Assembly (NCBI GenBank): GCA_022843045.1
Contig: JALHOJ010000023.1
Span: 1 to 41,881 of the forward strand
Direction of reading: 5' to 3'
DNA length: 41,881 nt
Source: Phycisphaerales bacterium
GTDB taxonomy: Bacteria > Planctomycetota > Phycisphaerae > Phycisphaerales > UBA1924
Position numbers and translations under genes: made by a program. The number at the start of each line of letters is the position of its first letter. Position 1 is the first letter of the stretch. The notes beneath the pieces are model-generated. The model was given only the letters and a program-made list of their open reading frames with translations, was not told the DNA's origin and did not search any database. Shown here piece after piece: positions 1 through 9,249 of this stretch.

Positions 1-179
1 CCTGTTGGAGCGTCAAAGAGGCGGAACTTGAGGTCGTGCGGACCGTTGGTGGGCGCGCCGAGGCTGTCCAGCTTGCCTTGATAGGTGAACGAGGTGCCCA
101 CGGCTTGGGCGGATGCCGAACCGGTACCAACCGTGAGGAACCCTGCGGCCATGAACAATGAAAGAGGCAAGCGACGCAT
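1..179 (-). CDS. Secreted FTYQG-type protein, N-terminal part (cut by window edge)
   Basis: Only the first 59 codons are inside the window. The translation starts MRRLPLSLFMAAGF, a signal peptide with an AQA-type cleavage region near residue 26, followed by TSFTYQGKLDSLGAPTNG and HDLKFRLFDAP. The same layout (signal peptide, FTYQGEL, G/A-rich linker, DLxFxLWDA) opens the three complete proteins at 30608-32275, 32343-33833 and 38947-40800, so this is a fourth member of that family. ATG at 179 is preceded by a GGGAG ribosome binding site 7 bases upstream. The gene is divergent from the ECF sigma gene at 356, exactly as the 32343-33833 gene is divergent from the second ECF sigma gene. Its function is unknown; the complete relatives look like repetitive, fibre-like extracellular proteins. 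Confidence 0.8.
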   Translation of the reverse strand, partial: MRRLPLSLFMAAGFLTVGTGSASAQAVGTSFTYQGKLDSLGAPTNGPHDLKFRLFDAPT

Positions 180-355
180 GGCAAATCTCCCAATGTGACA
201 CTTCGGAGCGAGCCCCAGCACGCGAGGCCGCACATCACACTCACGTCAAGCGGTTGCTGAAGGCGCAATGATTCTGCTACCCTTGCTGGAAGCTTGCGAG
301 CGACTTGGGAAGCTCGATGCCGCAGATTGGTTCGGTTGGAGCGGTTCGGACGCCT

Positions 356-940
356 ATGGACACAACGCCCCCGCCCATCGCGGACGAGTCGGTGCACACG
401 CTGATCAGCGCGGTGGCCGCGTCGGTGCCAGCGTCAGAACCGGATCTGATGGAAGCGACGTATCGCGACCTTCGAGCGATCGCAGGGTCGATGCTGCGGG
501 GTGAGGACGCTCGCCAGACGCTGCAGGCGACCGCGCTGGTGCATGAGGCGTTTCTCAAGATCGCGGGGAGGCGCGAGGAGCCGTGGGCGGGAACGTCTCA
601 CTTCATCGCCGTGGCGGCCCGGGCGATGCGACAGATCGTGATTGATCGGGCCCGAGCCCGCAAGGCAGCCAAGCGGGGCGGTGGCGCGCATCGGGAAACG
701 CTCTCGGGCGTGTTGGAGGACGATGCGGAAACCGCGGGTGTGCTGGAGGTGCACGAACATCTCACGCGGCTTGCCGCGCTTGATGAGCGGCGGGCTCGGG
801 TGGTGGAGTTGCGGTTCTTCGGGGGATTGGGGATGGCTCAGGTCGCGCAGGTACTGGGCGTGAGCGAGCGGACCGCGGAGCTTGATTGGCGCGCAGCGCG
901 GGCGTGGCTGCGCGAGCGGCTGGGGGAGACCGCATCGTGA
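356..940 (+). CDS. ECF RNA polymerase sigma factor, TIGR02999-like
   Basis: This 194-residue protein has the sigma-70 region 2 signature typical of planctomycete ECF factors: TYRDLRAIAGSML, LQATALVHEAFLKI, FIAVAARAMRQIVIDRARAR and KRGGG in the linker, followed by region 4 (LDERRARVVELRFFGGLGMAQVAQVLGVSERTAELDW). It should direct RNA polymerase to a small regulon. TTG at 305 and ATG at 317 are also in frame; ATG 356 was chosen because it gives the usual family length and matches the second copy (33984-34565). The stop TGA overlaps the GTG start of the following kinase gene, so translation is probably coupled and the kinase is the likely partner that controls sigma activity. No anti-sigma gene is visible. 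The residue after region 4's first helix is RTAELD rather than the RTV form usual for this group, a minor oddity. Confidence 0.92.
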   Translation: MDTTPPPIADESVHTLISAVAASVPASEPDLMEATYRDLRAIAGSMLRGEDARQTLQATALVHEAFLKIAGRREEPWAGTSHFIAVAARAMRQIVIDRARARKAAKRGGGAHRETLSGVLEDDAETAGVLEVHEHLTRLAALDERRARVVELRFFGGLGMAQVAQVLGVSERTAELDWRAARAWLRERLGETAS

Positions 941-3141
941 AGGATCCCGGCGAGGCCAGTTCGCTGGATACCGCGCGACAAGGCCGCGTGTTCGAGATCT
1001 TCGCGCGCGTCTGCGATCTGTCCACGGGCGAGCGTGAGGCTGCGTTCGAGCGCGAGTGCGCGGGCGATCCCGCGCTACGGGCGAGTGTCGAGTCGCTGCT
1101 CCGCCACGACGACGCCAAGGATGACCTGTTCGACACGCCGACGACGCTGGCGGACGCAGGAATGACGCCCGCGAGCCTGCTGGCGGCGTCCCAGCCCGCG
1201 GCGATCGGCCGCTATCGAGTCATTCGCCAAATCGGAGTGGGCGGCATGGGCGTGGTGTATGAAGCCGAGCAGGATTCGCCCAAGCGACGGGTCGCGATCA
1301 AAGTGATGCACGCGATGGGCGGCGTCGGTGCGAGCCCGGCCGAGAGATTCGCACGCGAGGGCCAGATTCAGGCCCGCCTCGCGCATCCGGGCATCGCGCA
1401 GGTCTATGAGACGGGCGTCGCCACGGTCGATGGAATGGGGAGCGGCTTCGGTGGGCGAGGCGTGCCGTTCATGGCGATGGAACTGGTCGAGGGCGATGTG
1501 CTGACCGCCTTCGTGCGCGATCGGGCGCTCCCTCTGCGAGAGCGAATCGCGATCCTGCTCGACGTGTGCGACGCCGTCGGCTTTGCCCATCAACGGGGCG
1601 TGATTCACCGCGATCTCAAGCCCGCGAACATTCTCGTAACCCAGACCGACACGGGCCCGCGCCCCAAGGTGCTGGACTTTGGCGTCGCCAAGCTCACCAC
1701 GCACGAACTCAGCCTTGCGTCGATGCACACCAACGCGGGGCAGATCATCGGCACGCTCGCGTACATGAGCCCCGAGCAGGCCCGGGGCAAGTCCGAAGAA
1801 GTGGACACCCGAAGTGACATCTATGTGCTGGGCCTCATCCTCTTTGAGATGCTCTCGGGAAGCCCGCCCCTCGATGTGCGCGAGATGTCGTTGCCCGAGG
1901 CCGCCCGGCGCATCGCCGACGACGCGCCCACGCGGCTAGGCGATGTCTTGCCCGAAGCCCGGGGCGACCTCGACACCATCGTGCACAAGGCCATCGACAA
2001 GGACAAGACCCGTAGGTACGACTCAGTGCCCGAGTTCGCGGCGGACCTGCGGCGGTATCTCAACGACGAGCCAATCGTGGCCCGTCCCCCTTCGACGATG
2101 TACCTCGTGGGCAAGTTCGCGCGGCGCAATCGAGCCTTGGTCGGTGCGGTCGCGTGCGTCTTCGTGATCCTCGTCGCGTCGGTGATTGCAATGTCAGTCG
2201 CAACGCTCGCCGCGAATCGGGCTCGAGACAAAGCCGAGCGCAAGACCGCCGTCTCGGAAGGCGTCTCACAGGCGCTGCTCAGCGCGCTGACGACCGCGAC
2301 GCCCAAGGGCAGCCTTGGGAAGGAACCGCTCGTGATCGAGGCTGTGGAGCGCATCGAGAAGCAGGTTGCCAACCCCGACGCGCCCGGCGGCACCAACAAC
2401 CCCGAGGTGCAGGCGGTGGTGTACAACATCGCGGGCATCATCTATCGCGAACGCGGCGATCTGGCTCGCGCCGAGGAGGTCTTCACCAGGGCGTTGGAGA
2501 TCCGTCGTCGCGTGCTGGATCCGGGCGATCCCAACCTTGCTGACTCGGTCAACAACATGGGGTTGCTCAGGCGCCGGCAGGGACGTCACAAGGAATCCGC
2601 GGCGTTCTATGAGGAGGCGGTCGCCCTCCAACGCGCAAGTTCGTTTCCGGACAATGCTCGCCTCGCACGCAACATTTACAACCTCGCGTCGGCGTATGTC
2701 GCCGCGGGCGAGCCGGCCAAGGCCGGACCCCTCGCGGAAGAGTCGCTGGTGATGCATCGCGCTATGGTGCCGCCGGATCCGGAACTCCTCGCTCTGCATG
2801 CTTCGCTGCGGGCCCGCATCGCGATCGCAGAAGAGCGATGGGACGACGCGGCCCAGCTCGCGGAGCAGGCGCTCAAGGATCAGCGCGAAGCGACCGGACC
2901 GATGCACCCCTCGATCGTGCTCACGCTCGTCGACAACGCATCGGTCAAGATGCACCAGAAGGACTGGCCCGGCGCGATCGTGCTTCTGCGCGAAGCGGAG
3001 AGCATGGCTCTTTCTGTCTTTCCGACGGCGTCTCACCCGACGAGCAGGATGGTTCGGACCAATCTTGCGAAGGCACTGCGCGGGGCCGGTCACGAGGAAG
3101 AGGCGCTCGCCATGGAGCAATTGCTCGCAAACCAGCGATGA
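937..3141 (+). CDS. Transmembrane Ser/Thr protein kinase with C-terminal TPR repeats
   Basis: The 734-residue protein begins with an N-terminal region of about 85 residues (FEIFARVCDLSTGEREAAFERECAGD) common in planctomycete kinases. The Hanks-type kinase domain follows: glycine loop IGVGGMGVVYEAEQ near residue 98, lysine in VAIKV near 122, catalytic loop HRDLKPANILV near 224, DFG near 247, and TLAYMSPEQARG with DTRSDIYVLG. One membrane span (VGAVACVFVILVASVIAM, about 402-425) separates the kinase from a periplasmic or extracellular TPR region (AGIIYRERGDLARAEEVFTRALEIRRRVL and later units). GTG at 937 overlaps the sigma stop (GTGA) and has GGGGAG about 10 bases upstream, so this start was preferred over the longer open frame from 886. 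By gene pairing it probably controls the upstream ECF sigma factor by phosphorylation; that is an inference. Confidence 0.93.
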   Translation: MKDPGEASSLDTARQGRVFEIFARVCDLSTGEREAAFERECAGDPALRASVESLLRHDDAKDDLFDTPTTLADAGMTPASLLAASQPAAIGRYRVIRQIGVGGMGVVYEAEQDSPKRRVAIKVMHAMGGVGASPAERFAREGQIQARLAHPGIAQVYETGVATVDGMGSGFGGRGVPFMAMELVEGDVLTAFVRDRALPLRERIAILLDVCDAVGFAHQRGVIHRDLKPANILVTQTDTGPRPKVLDFGVAKLTTHELSLASMHTNAGQIIGTLAYMSPEQARGKSEEVDTRSDIYVLGLILFEMLSGSPPLDVREMSLPEAARRIADDAPTRLGDVLPEARGDLDTIVHKAIDKDKTRRYDSVPEFAADLRRYLNDEPIVARPPSTMYLVGKFARRNRALVGAVACVFVILVASVIAMSVATLAANRARDKAERKTAVSEGVSQALLSALTTATPKGSLGKEPLVIEAVERIEKQVANPDAPGGTNNPEVQAVVYNIAGIIYRERGDLARAEEVFTRALEIRRRVLDPGDPNLADSVNNMGLLRRRQGRHKESAAFYEEAVALQRASSFPDNARLARNIYNLASAYVAAGEPAKAGPLAEESLVMHRAMVPPDPELLALHASLRARIAIAEERWDDAAQLAEQALKDQREATGPMHPSIVLTLVDNASVKMHQKDWPGAIVLLREAESMALSVFPTASHPTSRMVRTNLAKALRGAGHEEEALAMEQLLANQR

Positions 3142-3438
3142 CCCATCGGGCTGAAGGGGCCGAAACAACTTGTTCATCCAGGAGAGGTCTCTGCGGCTAT
3201 CGGGGCTCGAACGAGATGCTCAGTATCCGCGAAGCGTTGTGCAGAGACTGACATCGAAAGCCGTCGCGAAGTAGAACCCCTCCTCGCTGGCTGCACATGG
3301 ACAACCCGCATGGGTGGAATCGGTCCATTGGACTGCCCCGCCGGAGCCGCGGCGGGCTACCGCCAGTCCGCCCCTCGCTTCATGGTCTGGACACAGTTCG
3401 CAAGCTCCGCTCGGCGCCAAGGGTGACACGTGGTTGCG
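3142..3438. other. Intergenic gap between convergent genes
   Basis: The kinase gene ends on the left and the GH1 gene ends on the right. The only structure seen is a G/C hairpin at 3337-3356 (CCCGCC paired with GGCGGG, loop of 8) with no T-run on either side. It could stop transcripts from both directions, but nothing proves it. No gene was recognised. Confidence 0.35.
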
Positions 3439-4872
3439 TCAGCTTGTCTTCACTTCAACAGCAGGGGACGCTGAGTGCTGTTGGAACAATCGAAGCCCGT
3501 GCGTCTCAATGACGGATCGGTACCACGCCGCCGAGAGTTTCGGCGTGCGCTGCTGCGTGGTGTAATCAACGTGCACCAAGCCGAATCGCTCGCGGTAGCC
3601 CTCCGCCCACTCGAAGTTGTCCATGACGCTCCAGTGGAAGTAGCCACGGATGTCGGAGCCGTCTTGAATCGCCCGGTGAAGCTCGACCAAGTAGCGCCTG
3701 GTGTAGTCGATCCGCTGGGGGTCCTGCACTTTGCCGTCCATGTCCACCCAGTCGAGATTGCAGAGGCCGTTCTCGGTAACCACCACGGGCAAGCGATACC
3801 GCTCCCAGAGAAAGCGGGGCCCCCACCGCAGAGCTTGCGGCGCGATGTTCCAGTGCAGGGTGTTGCGGGCCCTGCCCGGCGAGCTGCTCACGCTTGCGGG
3901 TGTGCCGTCTTCCTTCACCGCGCCTCCTGAGTAAATGTTGACGCCGTAGAAGTCCAGCGGCTGGCGGATCAGGTCCATGTCGGCCATCGGAAACGACGGA
4001 ACGTTGGAGCCATAGACCTTCAGCCCGTCCTCGGGGTATCGCCCGAAGCACACGGCGTCGGCGTACCAGGTGTTGTTCCACAAGTCCGGCTTGGTGATCG
4101 CAAAGGTCGCGGATCGCGCGGCTTCGATGTTGTCGAGCGTCTCGTCAACCGGAAAGCTCACGTGCCCCACGGGCGCCCATCCGATCGACGGCTGCTTTCG
4201 GGCGGCGGCGCGGATCGCTTGCACGCTGCGACCATGAGCCCGCAGCACGTTGTGCCCTGCGAGCAGCGCTTCGCGAAGCGGCAGCTTGACGCCCGGCGCG
4301 TGGGTGCCGTCGATGTGGCCCAGTTGCAGGAACACCTGCGGCTCGTTGATTGTGATCCACCGCGTCACGCGGTCGGAGAGCCGTTCCACCACGCGTGTCG
4401 TGTACTCGGCGAACCACTCCGCGGAGTCGCGATTGAGCCAGCCGCCCCTGTGGTACAGTGCAAGCGGGAAGTCCCAGTGGTACAAGGTGACCCACGGCTC
4501 GATGCCACACTCGAGCAGAGCGTCGATCAGTCGATCGTAGAACTCCATGCCCGTTTCGTTGACTGCTCCGATGCCGTCTCGCAGCACCCGCGGCCACGCA
4601 ATCGACAGGCGATAGGCCTTCAGCTTCATGTCCGCCATCATCGCGACGTCATCGCGGAAGCGGTTGTAGTGATCGCACGCAACCTGTGGCGTGTGGCCTT
4701 CCTGCACGGCTCCAGCTTTGCGGCAGAACGCGTCCCACACGTTTTCGCCGCGAAGATCAGGCGCGGAGCCGCCTTCGATCTGCAACGCCGCAGCGGAGGC
4801 CCCCCAGACAAACGAAGGCGGGAACGCCTGCGGATTGCGAGCGGAACTGGGCACGTTGTGTGACTGACGCAT
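3439..4872 (-). CDS. Family 1 glycoside hydrolase (beta-glucosidase)
   Basis: This 477-residue protein is a full-length GH1 enzyme. It opens with FPPSFVWGASAAALQIEGG, has the acid/base glutamate in WITINEP (about E177) and the nucleophile in VVVTENG (about E367), and ends with the usual GYFHWSVMDNFEWAEGYRERFGLVHVDY block. It has no signal peptide, so it should act in the cytoplasm, releasing glucose from imported beta-linked oligosaccharides. The ATG lies 5 bases after the stop of the permease gene, making this the last gene of the operon that starts with the GH16 glucanase. The frame stays open upstream to 5562, but that part is antisense-like sequence inside the permease gene and was left out. 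Substrate preference cannot be read from sequence; context favours beta-1,3-gluco-oligosaccharides. Confidence 0.95.
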   Translation of the reverse strand: MRQSHNVPSSARNPQAFPPSFVWGASAAALQIEGGSAPDLRGENVWDAFCRKAGAVQEGHTPQVACDHYNRFRDDVAMMADMKLKAYRLSIAWPRVLRDGIGAVNETGMEFYDRLIDALLECGIEPWVTLYHWDFPLALYHRGGWLNRDSAEWFAEYTTRVVERLSDRVTRWITINEPQVFLQLGHIDGTHAPGVKLPLREALLAGHNVLRAHGRSVQAIRAAARKQPSIGWAPVGHVSFPVDETLDNIEAARSATFAITKPDLWNNTWYADAVCFGRYPEDGLKVYGSNVPSFPMADMDLIRQPLDFYGVNIYSGGAVKEDGTPASVSSSPGRARNTLHWNIAPQALRWGPRFLWERYRLPVVVTENGLCNLDWVDMDGKVQDPQRIDYTRRYLVELHRAIQDGSDIRGYFHWSVMDNFEWAEGYRERFGLVHVDYTTQQRTPKLSAAWYRSVIETHGLRLFQQHSASPAVEVKTS

Positions 4873-4877
4873 AAAGA

Positions 4878-5744
4878 TCAACCCTTGACGGCCCCGCTGG
4901 TGAGGCCGGCGACGAAGTCCTTCTGGAGGAGCAGGAAGAGCAAGGCCACGGGCACGATCGACGCGAGCGTGCCAGCCATCAGCAGACCGTAGTCCTGGTA
5001 GTACGTGTTCTTCAGTTGCGCGACCGCGACGGCGAGGGGGAACTGCCCGGGCGACTGCATCACGACCTGTGGCGTGAGAAAGTTGTTCCAGACCCCAAGA
5101 AACGTGATGAGCATGAACGCCGAGGCCATCGGCTGCAACAGGGGCAGGCCAACCTTCCAGAACGCGGAGAGCTCGGAGCAGCCATCGAGGCGGGCCGCCT
5201 CGATCAGTTCCTTGGGCACGCTCGAGTGCGTGGCTTGCTGAAACAAGTACACGCCAAACGCCGGCGCGAGCGCGGGCAGGATCAACCCAAGCATGCGATC
5301 CAGCAAGCCAAGGTGGTACAGCAGTTCGAATCCTGGCGCGAGCAGCAGCGGCGGCGGGATGACTAGCGCCGCCATCACCAGCCACTGCACCCATCGCCGC
5401 CCTGCAAAGCGCACGCGAGCCAGTGCATACCCGCCCATCGCGCAGAACAGCGTCGCGCCCACTGCGATCACGGACGAGAGCAGGACGGAGTTGAGGGTCG
5501 CCCGCGCGAAGCCGCCCTTGGCCAGCAACGCGCGGAAGTTGTCGAGCGTGATGCGATCCCACGCGATGCCCAGGAAGCCCTCGCCGCGCGGAAGCAGGAC
5601 CGACGTGAAGAAGTCCGCGTTATTCTTGAACGCGGCGCACACGAGCCAAATGAACGGAACGCCCACGATCAGCAGGATCGGCAGCAGCACCACATACGCC
5701 CACCAACTGTGTCCACGAGCGGATTGTGCGGTCTCGTTCTTCAC
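4878..5744 (-). CDS. Sugar ABC transporter permease, MalG-type
   Basis: The 288-residue protein has about six hydrophobic segments (WAYVVLLPILLIVGVPFIWLV first) and the binding-protein-dependent permease EAA loop EAARLDGCSELSAFWKVGLP at about 185-205, which docks on the ATPase. It belongs to the carbohydrate uptake CUT1 group, inner subunit MalG type, and works with the MalF-type permease next to it in the inner membrane. Its start overlaps the end of that permease by 4 bases (ATGA), a sign of coupled translation. GH1 follows 5 bases after its stop. The usual C-terminal QKDFVAGLTSGAVKG motif of MalG-type proteins is intact. Confidence 0.95.
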   Translation of the reverse strand: MKNETAQSARGHSWWAYVVLLPILLIVGVPFIWLVCAAFKNNADFFTSVLLPRGEGFLGIAWDRITLDNFRALLAKGGFARATLNSVLLSSVIAVGATLFCAMGGYALARVRFAGRRWVQWLVMAALVIPPPLLLAPGFELLYHLGLLDRMLGLILPALAPAFGVYLFQQATHSSVPKELIEAARLDGCSELSAFWKVGLPLLQPMASAFMLITFLGVWNNFLTPQVVMQSPGQFPLAVAVAQLKNTYYQDYGLLMAGTLASIVPVALLFLLLQKDFVAGLTSGAVKG

Positions 5745-6688
5745 GCCCCGCCTCCCGTTCCGCCCTTCATGCGTTCGTGCCGACTCGCGAGCACGCGCTG
5801 CGCGATGCCAAATGTCGCGAGAATCAGCGCGAGCATCCAGCCGATCGCCGCGGCATAGCCGAGATCGCCGGTCTGAAAGCCGGTCTGGTACAAGTACATC
5901 ACGAGCGTCAGACCGCGATTGTCAGGCCCCGCGCCGCCGTTGAGCAGGATATAGGGCAATTCAAAGACCTGAAAGCTGCCGATGATGCACAGCAGCACCA
6001 CGAACATTGCGACCGGTCGAATCGCCGGAAGTGTGACGTGGCGAAACCTCGCCCAAGGCCCCGCGCCATCAAGACGAGCCGCCTGCTTGAGCTCCTCGGG
6101 CACCGTCTGCAGCGCGGCAAGGAAGTAGACCATATTGAAACCGGTGTACTGCCACGCCGTCGCAAGCACCAGCGACGACATCACGCCGCGCTCGAGCCAG
6201 GCGAAGTCAAGGTCCCAGCCGATGGCCTGATGCAGCGCGATGTTGATAAGGCCCGTGCGCTTCTCCAGCAGCACCGCGAAGATCATCGCCGTGAAGACCA
6301 CGCCTACCAGCACGGGCGAGAACAAGATCAGCCGCATGAAGCCCCGCCCGCGCAAACCAGGCCGATTGAGCAGCATCGCCAGCCCCAGCGCAAGCGGCAT
6401 CTGCACCAGCACGCTCAGCAGCGTGAAACTGCTGGTGTTCTTGAGCGCGGTCCAGAACATCGGGTCGCGCAGCAACTGCGAGAAGTTCTCAAGCCCCACG
6501 AAGCGGGAGAACCCGGGGCCATACGTCTGCTGCGTCGCTAGTCGTGCGGCGTTGAGCAACGGCCACAGCGAGAAAACGCCGAAGCACAAAAGGAACGGCG
6601 CAACCAGCACCCAGCCCTGCCAACCGGTCGGCGCAGAGGATGGACGCACACGCTCGTGACTGGATGCGACACTCGTTTGAGCGCTCAT
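5741..6688 (-). CDS. Sugar ABC transporter permease, MalF-type
   Basis: This 315-residue protein has six predicted spans (WVLVAPFLLCFGVFSLWPLL first) and the EAA-type loop, here KQAARLDGAGPWARFRHVTLP. It is the second membrane subunit of the CUT1 sugar importer. It overlaps the binding-protein gene by 4 bases on one side (6685-6688) and the MalG-type permease by 4 bases on the other (5741-5744), so the three genes are tightly linked. Key residues look normal. The substrate is inferred from the neighbours (GH16, GH17, GH1) as a beta-glucan oligosaccharide. Confidence 0.95.
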   Translation of the reverse strand: MSAQTSVASSHERVRPSSAPTGWQGWVLVAPFLLCFGVFSLWPLLNAARLATQQTYGPGFSRFVGLENFSQLLRDPMFWTALKNTSSFTLLSVLVQMPLALGLAMLLNRPGLRGRGFMRLILFSPVLVGVVFTAMIFAVLLEKRTGLINIALHQAIGWDLDFAWLERGVMSSLVLATAWQYTGFNMVYFLAALQTVPEELKQAARLDGAGPWARFRHVTLPAIRPVAMFVVLLCIIGSFQVFELPYILLNGGAGPDNRGLTLVMYLYQTGFQTGDLGYAAAIGWMLALILATFGIAQRVLASRHERMKGGTGGGA

Positions 6689-8103
6689 TGCGGCGATCCT
6701 TGCTCATCAGCACGCTCGGCGTAGAACCGGTTTCGCCGCACATGCCGCATCAGGTCGGTCTGGCCACTTTCGAGCAGTTCTTTGGCCATCGGCTCGAGTT
6801 CGGCCCGGCTCGCTTTGCCGCTGGTGCGGGCGAATCGAACCAGTTCTGACGCGGCAGACTGCAGCCGCACACTCGCGAGCTGCGCAAAGGGCGAGTTGAA
6901 GCGATCGGGCACCTGATCGGCAAGGTTGATGTACTGCCTGCCCGGGGCTTGCCCGCTGAAGTACGCGTCGGGCTGGTCGTACATCGGATCAGACCAGAAC
7001 TCGGTGACGGGCGAGACGATGTCGCCTTCCTTGTACAGCCGAGTTGCGACCTCCTTCGACAAGTACAAGTGCTTGGCGATGTTCCACAGGCGATCCTGAT
7101 CCGGCGCGTCCTTCGCGATCGCAAGCATCGTGCCGCCCCACACGCTTGTGCGCCGTCCGCCCTTCTCCCACGCCGGCAGCGGCATGAGCTTGACCTTGCC
7201 GCCCATTTGCGGAATCTCCTTGCGCCAGATGTTGCACATCCAGTCCGGCATGAACGACGCAATCACGAACCCGTCGAGCAGCAGTTGATTGCCCGAAGGG
7301 CTGAAGTACGGCGCATCGCCCGCGATCTGCTCTTTGCCCGCGATCCACTCCCCCACTTGCGCGAGCACGCGCACGTTCGCGGGATGGTTGAGGATCGGCA
7401 GTCCGCGCTCGTTCACCAAACCGCCGCCCGCCTGCAGAGTGAGAATCTCCAGCGTCGTCGCGTGCGTCTCCCACAGGTTCAGCAGGTGTCGTCCGTCGCG
7501 ACGCTTGCCACTTTCGTAGAGCAGCGGCGACAACACCCGCACGAAGTCATCCCACGTTTCAATCTTCGACACGTCGATCCCCGCCGCCTCGACGATGTCG
7601 GCGCGATACCCAAGCATCACCGGATGCAAGTCATGCGGCAGGCCGAAAATCCGTCCGTCCATGGACCACGGCTTGAAACTTGCCGGGTGCAGCTTGCCCA
7701 ACAGCCCCTCGCTCCGCACGCGGTCGGTCAGGTCAGCAAAGCCGACCGATTCCAACGGCCCAGCAAAGACCCGCGCGGACATCGCACGCTCGACCTCGAG
7801 CAATTCAGCGCTGGGCACGCCAGTCATGAACGACGACAGTAGCCTCTGCTCCATCGACTGCACACCCAGCAGCGACATCACCAAGGGCTGATCGGGATGC
7901 GCCGCGTTCCATTCCTTGACGAGCGGCACGTAGATCTCATGGTGCTTCTGCGCAAAGAGCCACAGCCGCGTGCCTGATTCTCGCTTGACCGGAAACGCCG
8001 CGACCAGCGCGATCGACGCCGCCGCAAGCGCGCACAGAATGATCGGCCCCAACCATCGAGGCCGACCCGTTCCACGTTGACGTTGTGTGCCCTGTGTGTC
8101 CAA
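6685..8103 (-). CDS. Extracellular sugar-binding protein of ABC importer
   Basis: The 472-residue protein has an N-terminal hydrophobic segment (LGPIILCALAAASIALVAAF) that can act as a signal peptide or membrane anchor; there is no lipobox cysteine. The body fits family 1 solute-binding proteins: LPHDLHPVMLGYRADIVEAAGI, ETWDDFVRVLSPL, and SVWGGTMLAIAKDAPDQDRLWNIAKHLYLSKEVATRLYKEGDI. It would capture oligosaccharides outside the membrane and deliver them to the two permeases. The start is TTG at 8103: an in-frame TGA lies just upstream, and the next ATG would remove the signal segment. The gene overlaps the MalF-type permease by 4 bases. Being somewhat longer than average, it may bind a long ligand, but that is a guess. 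Confidence 0.9.
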   Translation of the reverse strand: MDTQGTQRQRGTGRPRWLGPIILCALAAASIALVAAFPVKRESGTRLWLFAQKHHEIYVPLVKEWNAAHPDQPLVMSLLGVQSMEQRLLSSFMTGVPSAELLEVERAMSARVFAGPLESVGFADLTDRVRSEGLLGKLHPASFKPWSMDGRIFGLPHDLHPVMLGYRADIVEAAGIDVSKIETWDDFVRVLSPLLYESGKRRDGRHLLNLWETHATTLEILTLQAGGGLVNERGLPILNHPANVRVLAQVGEWIAGKEQIAGDAPYFSPSGNQLLLDGFVIASFMPDWMCNIWRKEIPQMGGKVKLMPLPAWEKGGRRTSVWGGTMLAIAKDAPDQDRLWNIAKHLYLSKEVATRLYKEGDIVSPVTEFWSDPMYDQPDAYFSGQAPGRQYINLADQVPDRFNSPFAQLASVRLQSAASELVRFARTSGKASRAELEPMAKELLESGQTDLMRHVRRNRFYAERADEQGSPQ

Positions 8104-8199
8104 TCCCTCAGCATCCTGTCAACCCCGCAGCGTCGCGCCACGGACGCGCCGCCCGGATTGAGACTTCGACCGGCTCGCCCAGAACTCAATGGCCGCAAC

Positions 8200-9186
8200 T
8201 TACTGATTGATCAGCGGATCGCGCTCAGACCAGTACACCTCCAGCGTACTCGTGTTGTCCGCGTTCACAAGATCGCCGTACTTGTACCCGCTCACATGCC
8301 CATCCACAAACGTGAAGTTCGCGGCCCCCGTTCTGACCATGGCGCTGCCCTTCTGCCGCGGATGCCGATAGAACGGCACATAGCTGTTGAGTTGCGCTTG
8401 GCTCGTCAGCGACAGCAACTCGGGCGCCTGCCCAAGCCACGGCCCGCCCGCAAAGTCAAAGTTCGTCACTCCGCCGTTGGCGCCAAATCGCCGCGCGGGC
8501 GTGGAGCCCACGCTCCCCGTCCAGGCCGTCGCGAACCACTTCGTCGGCTCGGTCGCAGTGGTACTCGGGACTTCAGACGCAAACGTGCCCCAAGCCTCGG
8601 TCAACAGGAGCGTCTTGCTCGAGTTGTTCGCCGTCGAGTCAAACCCCTTCCCGCGATCCTTCTCAGAAGGATCCAACGGCGAGGCGCCAGGTCGGAACGT
8701 CCGAATCTGAGTGGTCCCGCTGATCGGAATCCACGACGTGGCTGAGCCCGCCCAGAAGTTCATCGCATACGACCGCCCGCCGGCCGGATGGTTGGGACAG
8801 GCCATGATGCCTCCGCCCACAGTTTTGTTCCGCGCGTTCGTCTCAAGCAAGTTCGAACTGTCGTACTGCGGCAGATACTTCCCGATGCGAACCTCGTCGT
8901 ACCACTGAATGCCCAGCTTGCCAGTCTCGCGATCCGTCGCGTTGAACAGCATGGGCGGAAACAGTCCCTTGAAGTCATTCGCATACGCATGCAGCGACTG
9001 TCCCAGCCCGCGCATGCTGGCCTTGCACTTGACGTCCCGTCCCGTCTCCCGCGCCCGCCCAAGCGAAGGCAGAAGAATCCCAATCAGCAGCGCAATCACC
9101 GCGATCACCACGAGCAACTCAATCAGCGTGAACCCGCGACTCGCCACACTCTTCACTTCCTTGCCGGCTTTTCCATTCACGACCAT
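8200..9186 (-). CDS. Prepilin-type protein with H-X-DG C-terminal motif
   Basis: The 328-residue protein carries a type IV prepilin / type II secretion pseudopilin leader: SRG cleavage site followed by [24 protein letters not shown] at about residues 18-42, including the conserved Glu at +5. The C-terminal part has YRHPRQKG and [13 protein letters not shown], the planctomycete processing-associated H-X-DG motif, although the spacing between H and DG is about 19 rather than 9. ATG at 9186 has GGAG 7 bases upstream, so it was taken instead of the open frame from 9249. It should be cut by prepilin peptidase and sit in the envelope. It lies inside the sugar transport operon between the ATPase and the binding protein, so a role in polysaccharide capture is plausible but unproven. 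Confidence 0.9.
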   Translation of the reverse strand: MVVNGKAGKEVKSVASRGFTLIELLVVIAVIALLIGILLPSLGRARETGRDVKCKASMRGLGQSLHAYANDFKGLFPPMLFNATDRETGKLGIQWYDEVRIGKYLPQYDSSNLLETNARNKTVGGGIMACPNHPAGGRSYAMNFWAGSATSWIPISGTTQIRTFRPGASPLDPSEKDRGKGFDSTANNSSKTLLLTEAWGTFASEVPSTTATEPTKWFATAWTGSVGSTPARRFGANGGVTNFDFAGGPWLGQAPELLSLTSQAQLNSYVPFYRHPRQKGSAMVRTGAANFTFVDGHVSGYKYGDLVNADNTSTLEVYWSERDPLINQ

Positions 9187-9249
9187 GTTCGACTCCTTCA
9201 CGCCTGTTCGCCGCCGCGGCAAGACGCCGCCAACTCGCCTGTCATGCAC

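Noticed and set aside
3337..3356. Hairpin as a bidirectional terminator
   Set aside because: The stem is only 6 pairs with no T-run; kept only as a remark on the intergenic gap.
3439..5562. GH1 gene extended to 707 residues
   Set aside because: The part above 4872 lies antisense-like within the permease frame on the same strand and has no similarity to GH1; ATG 4872 starts the normal family sequence.
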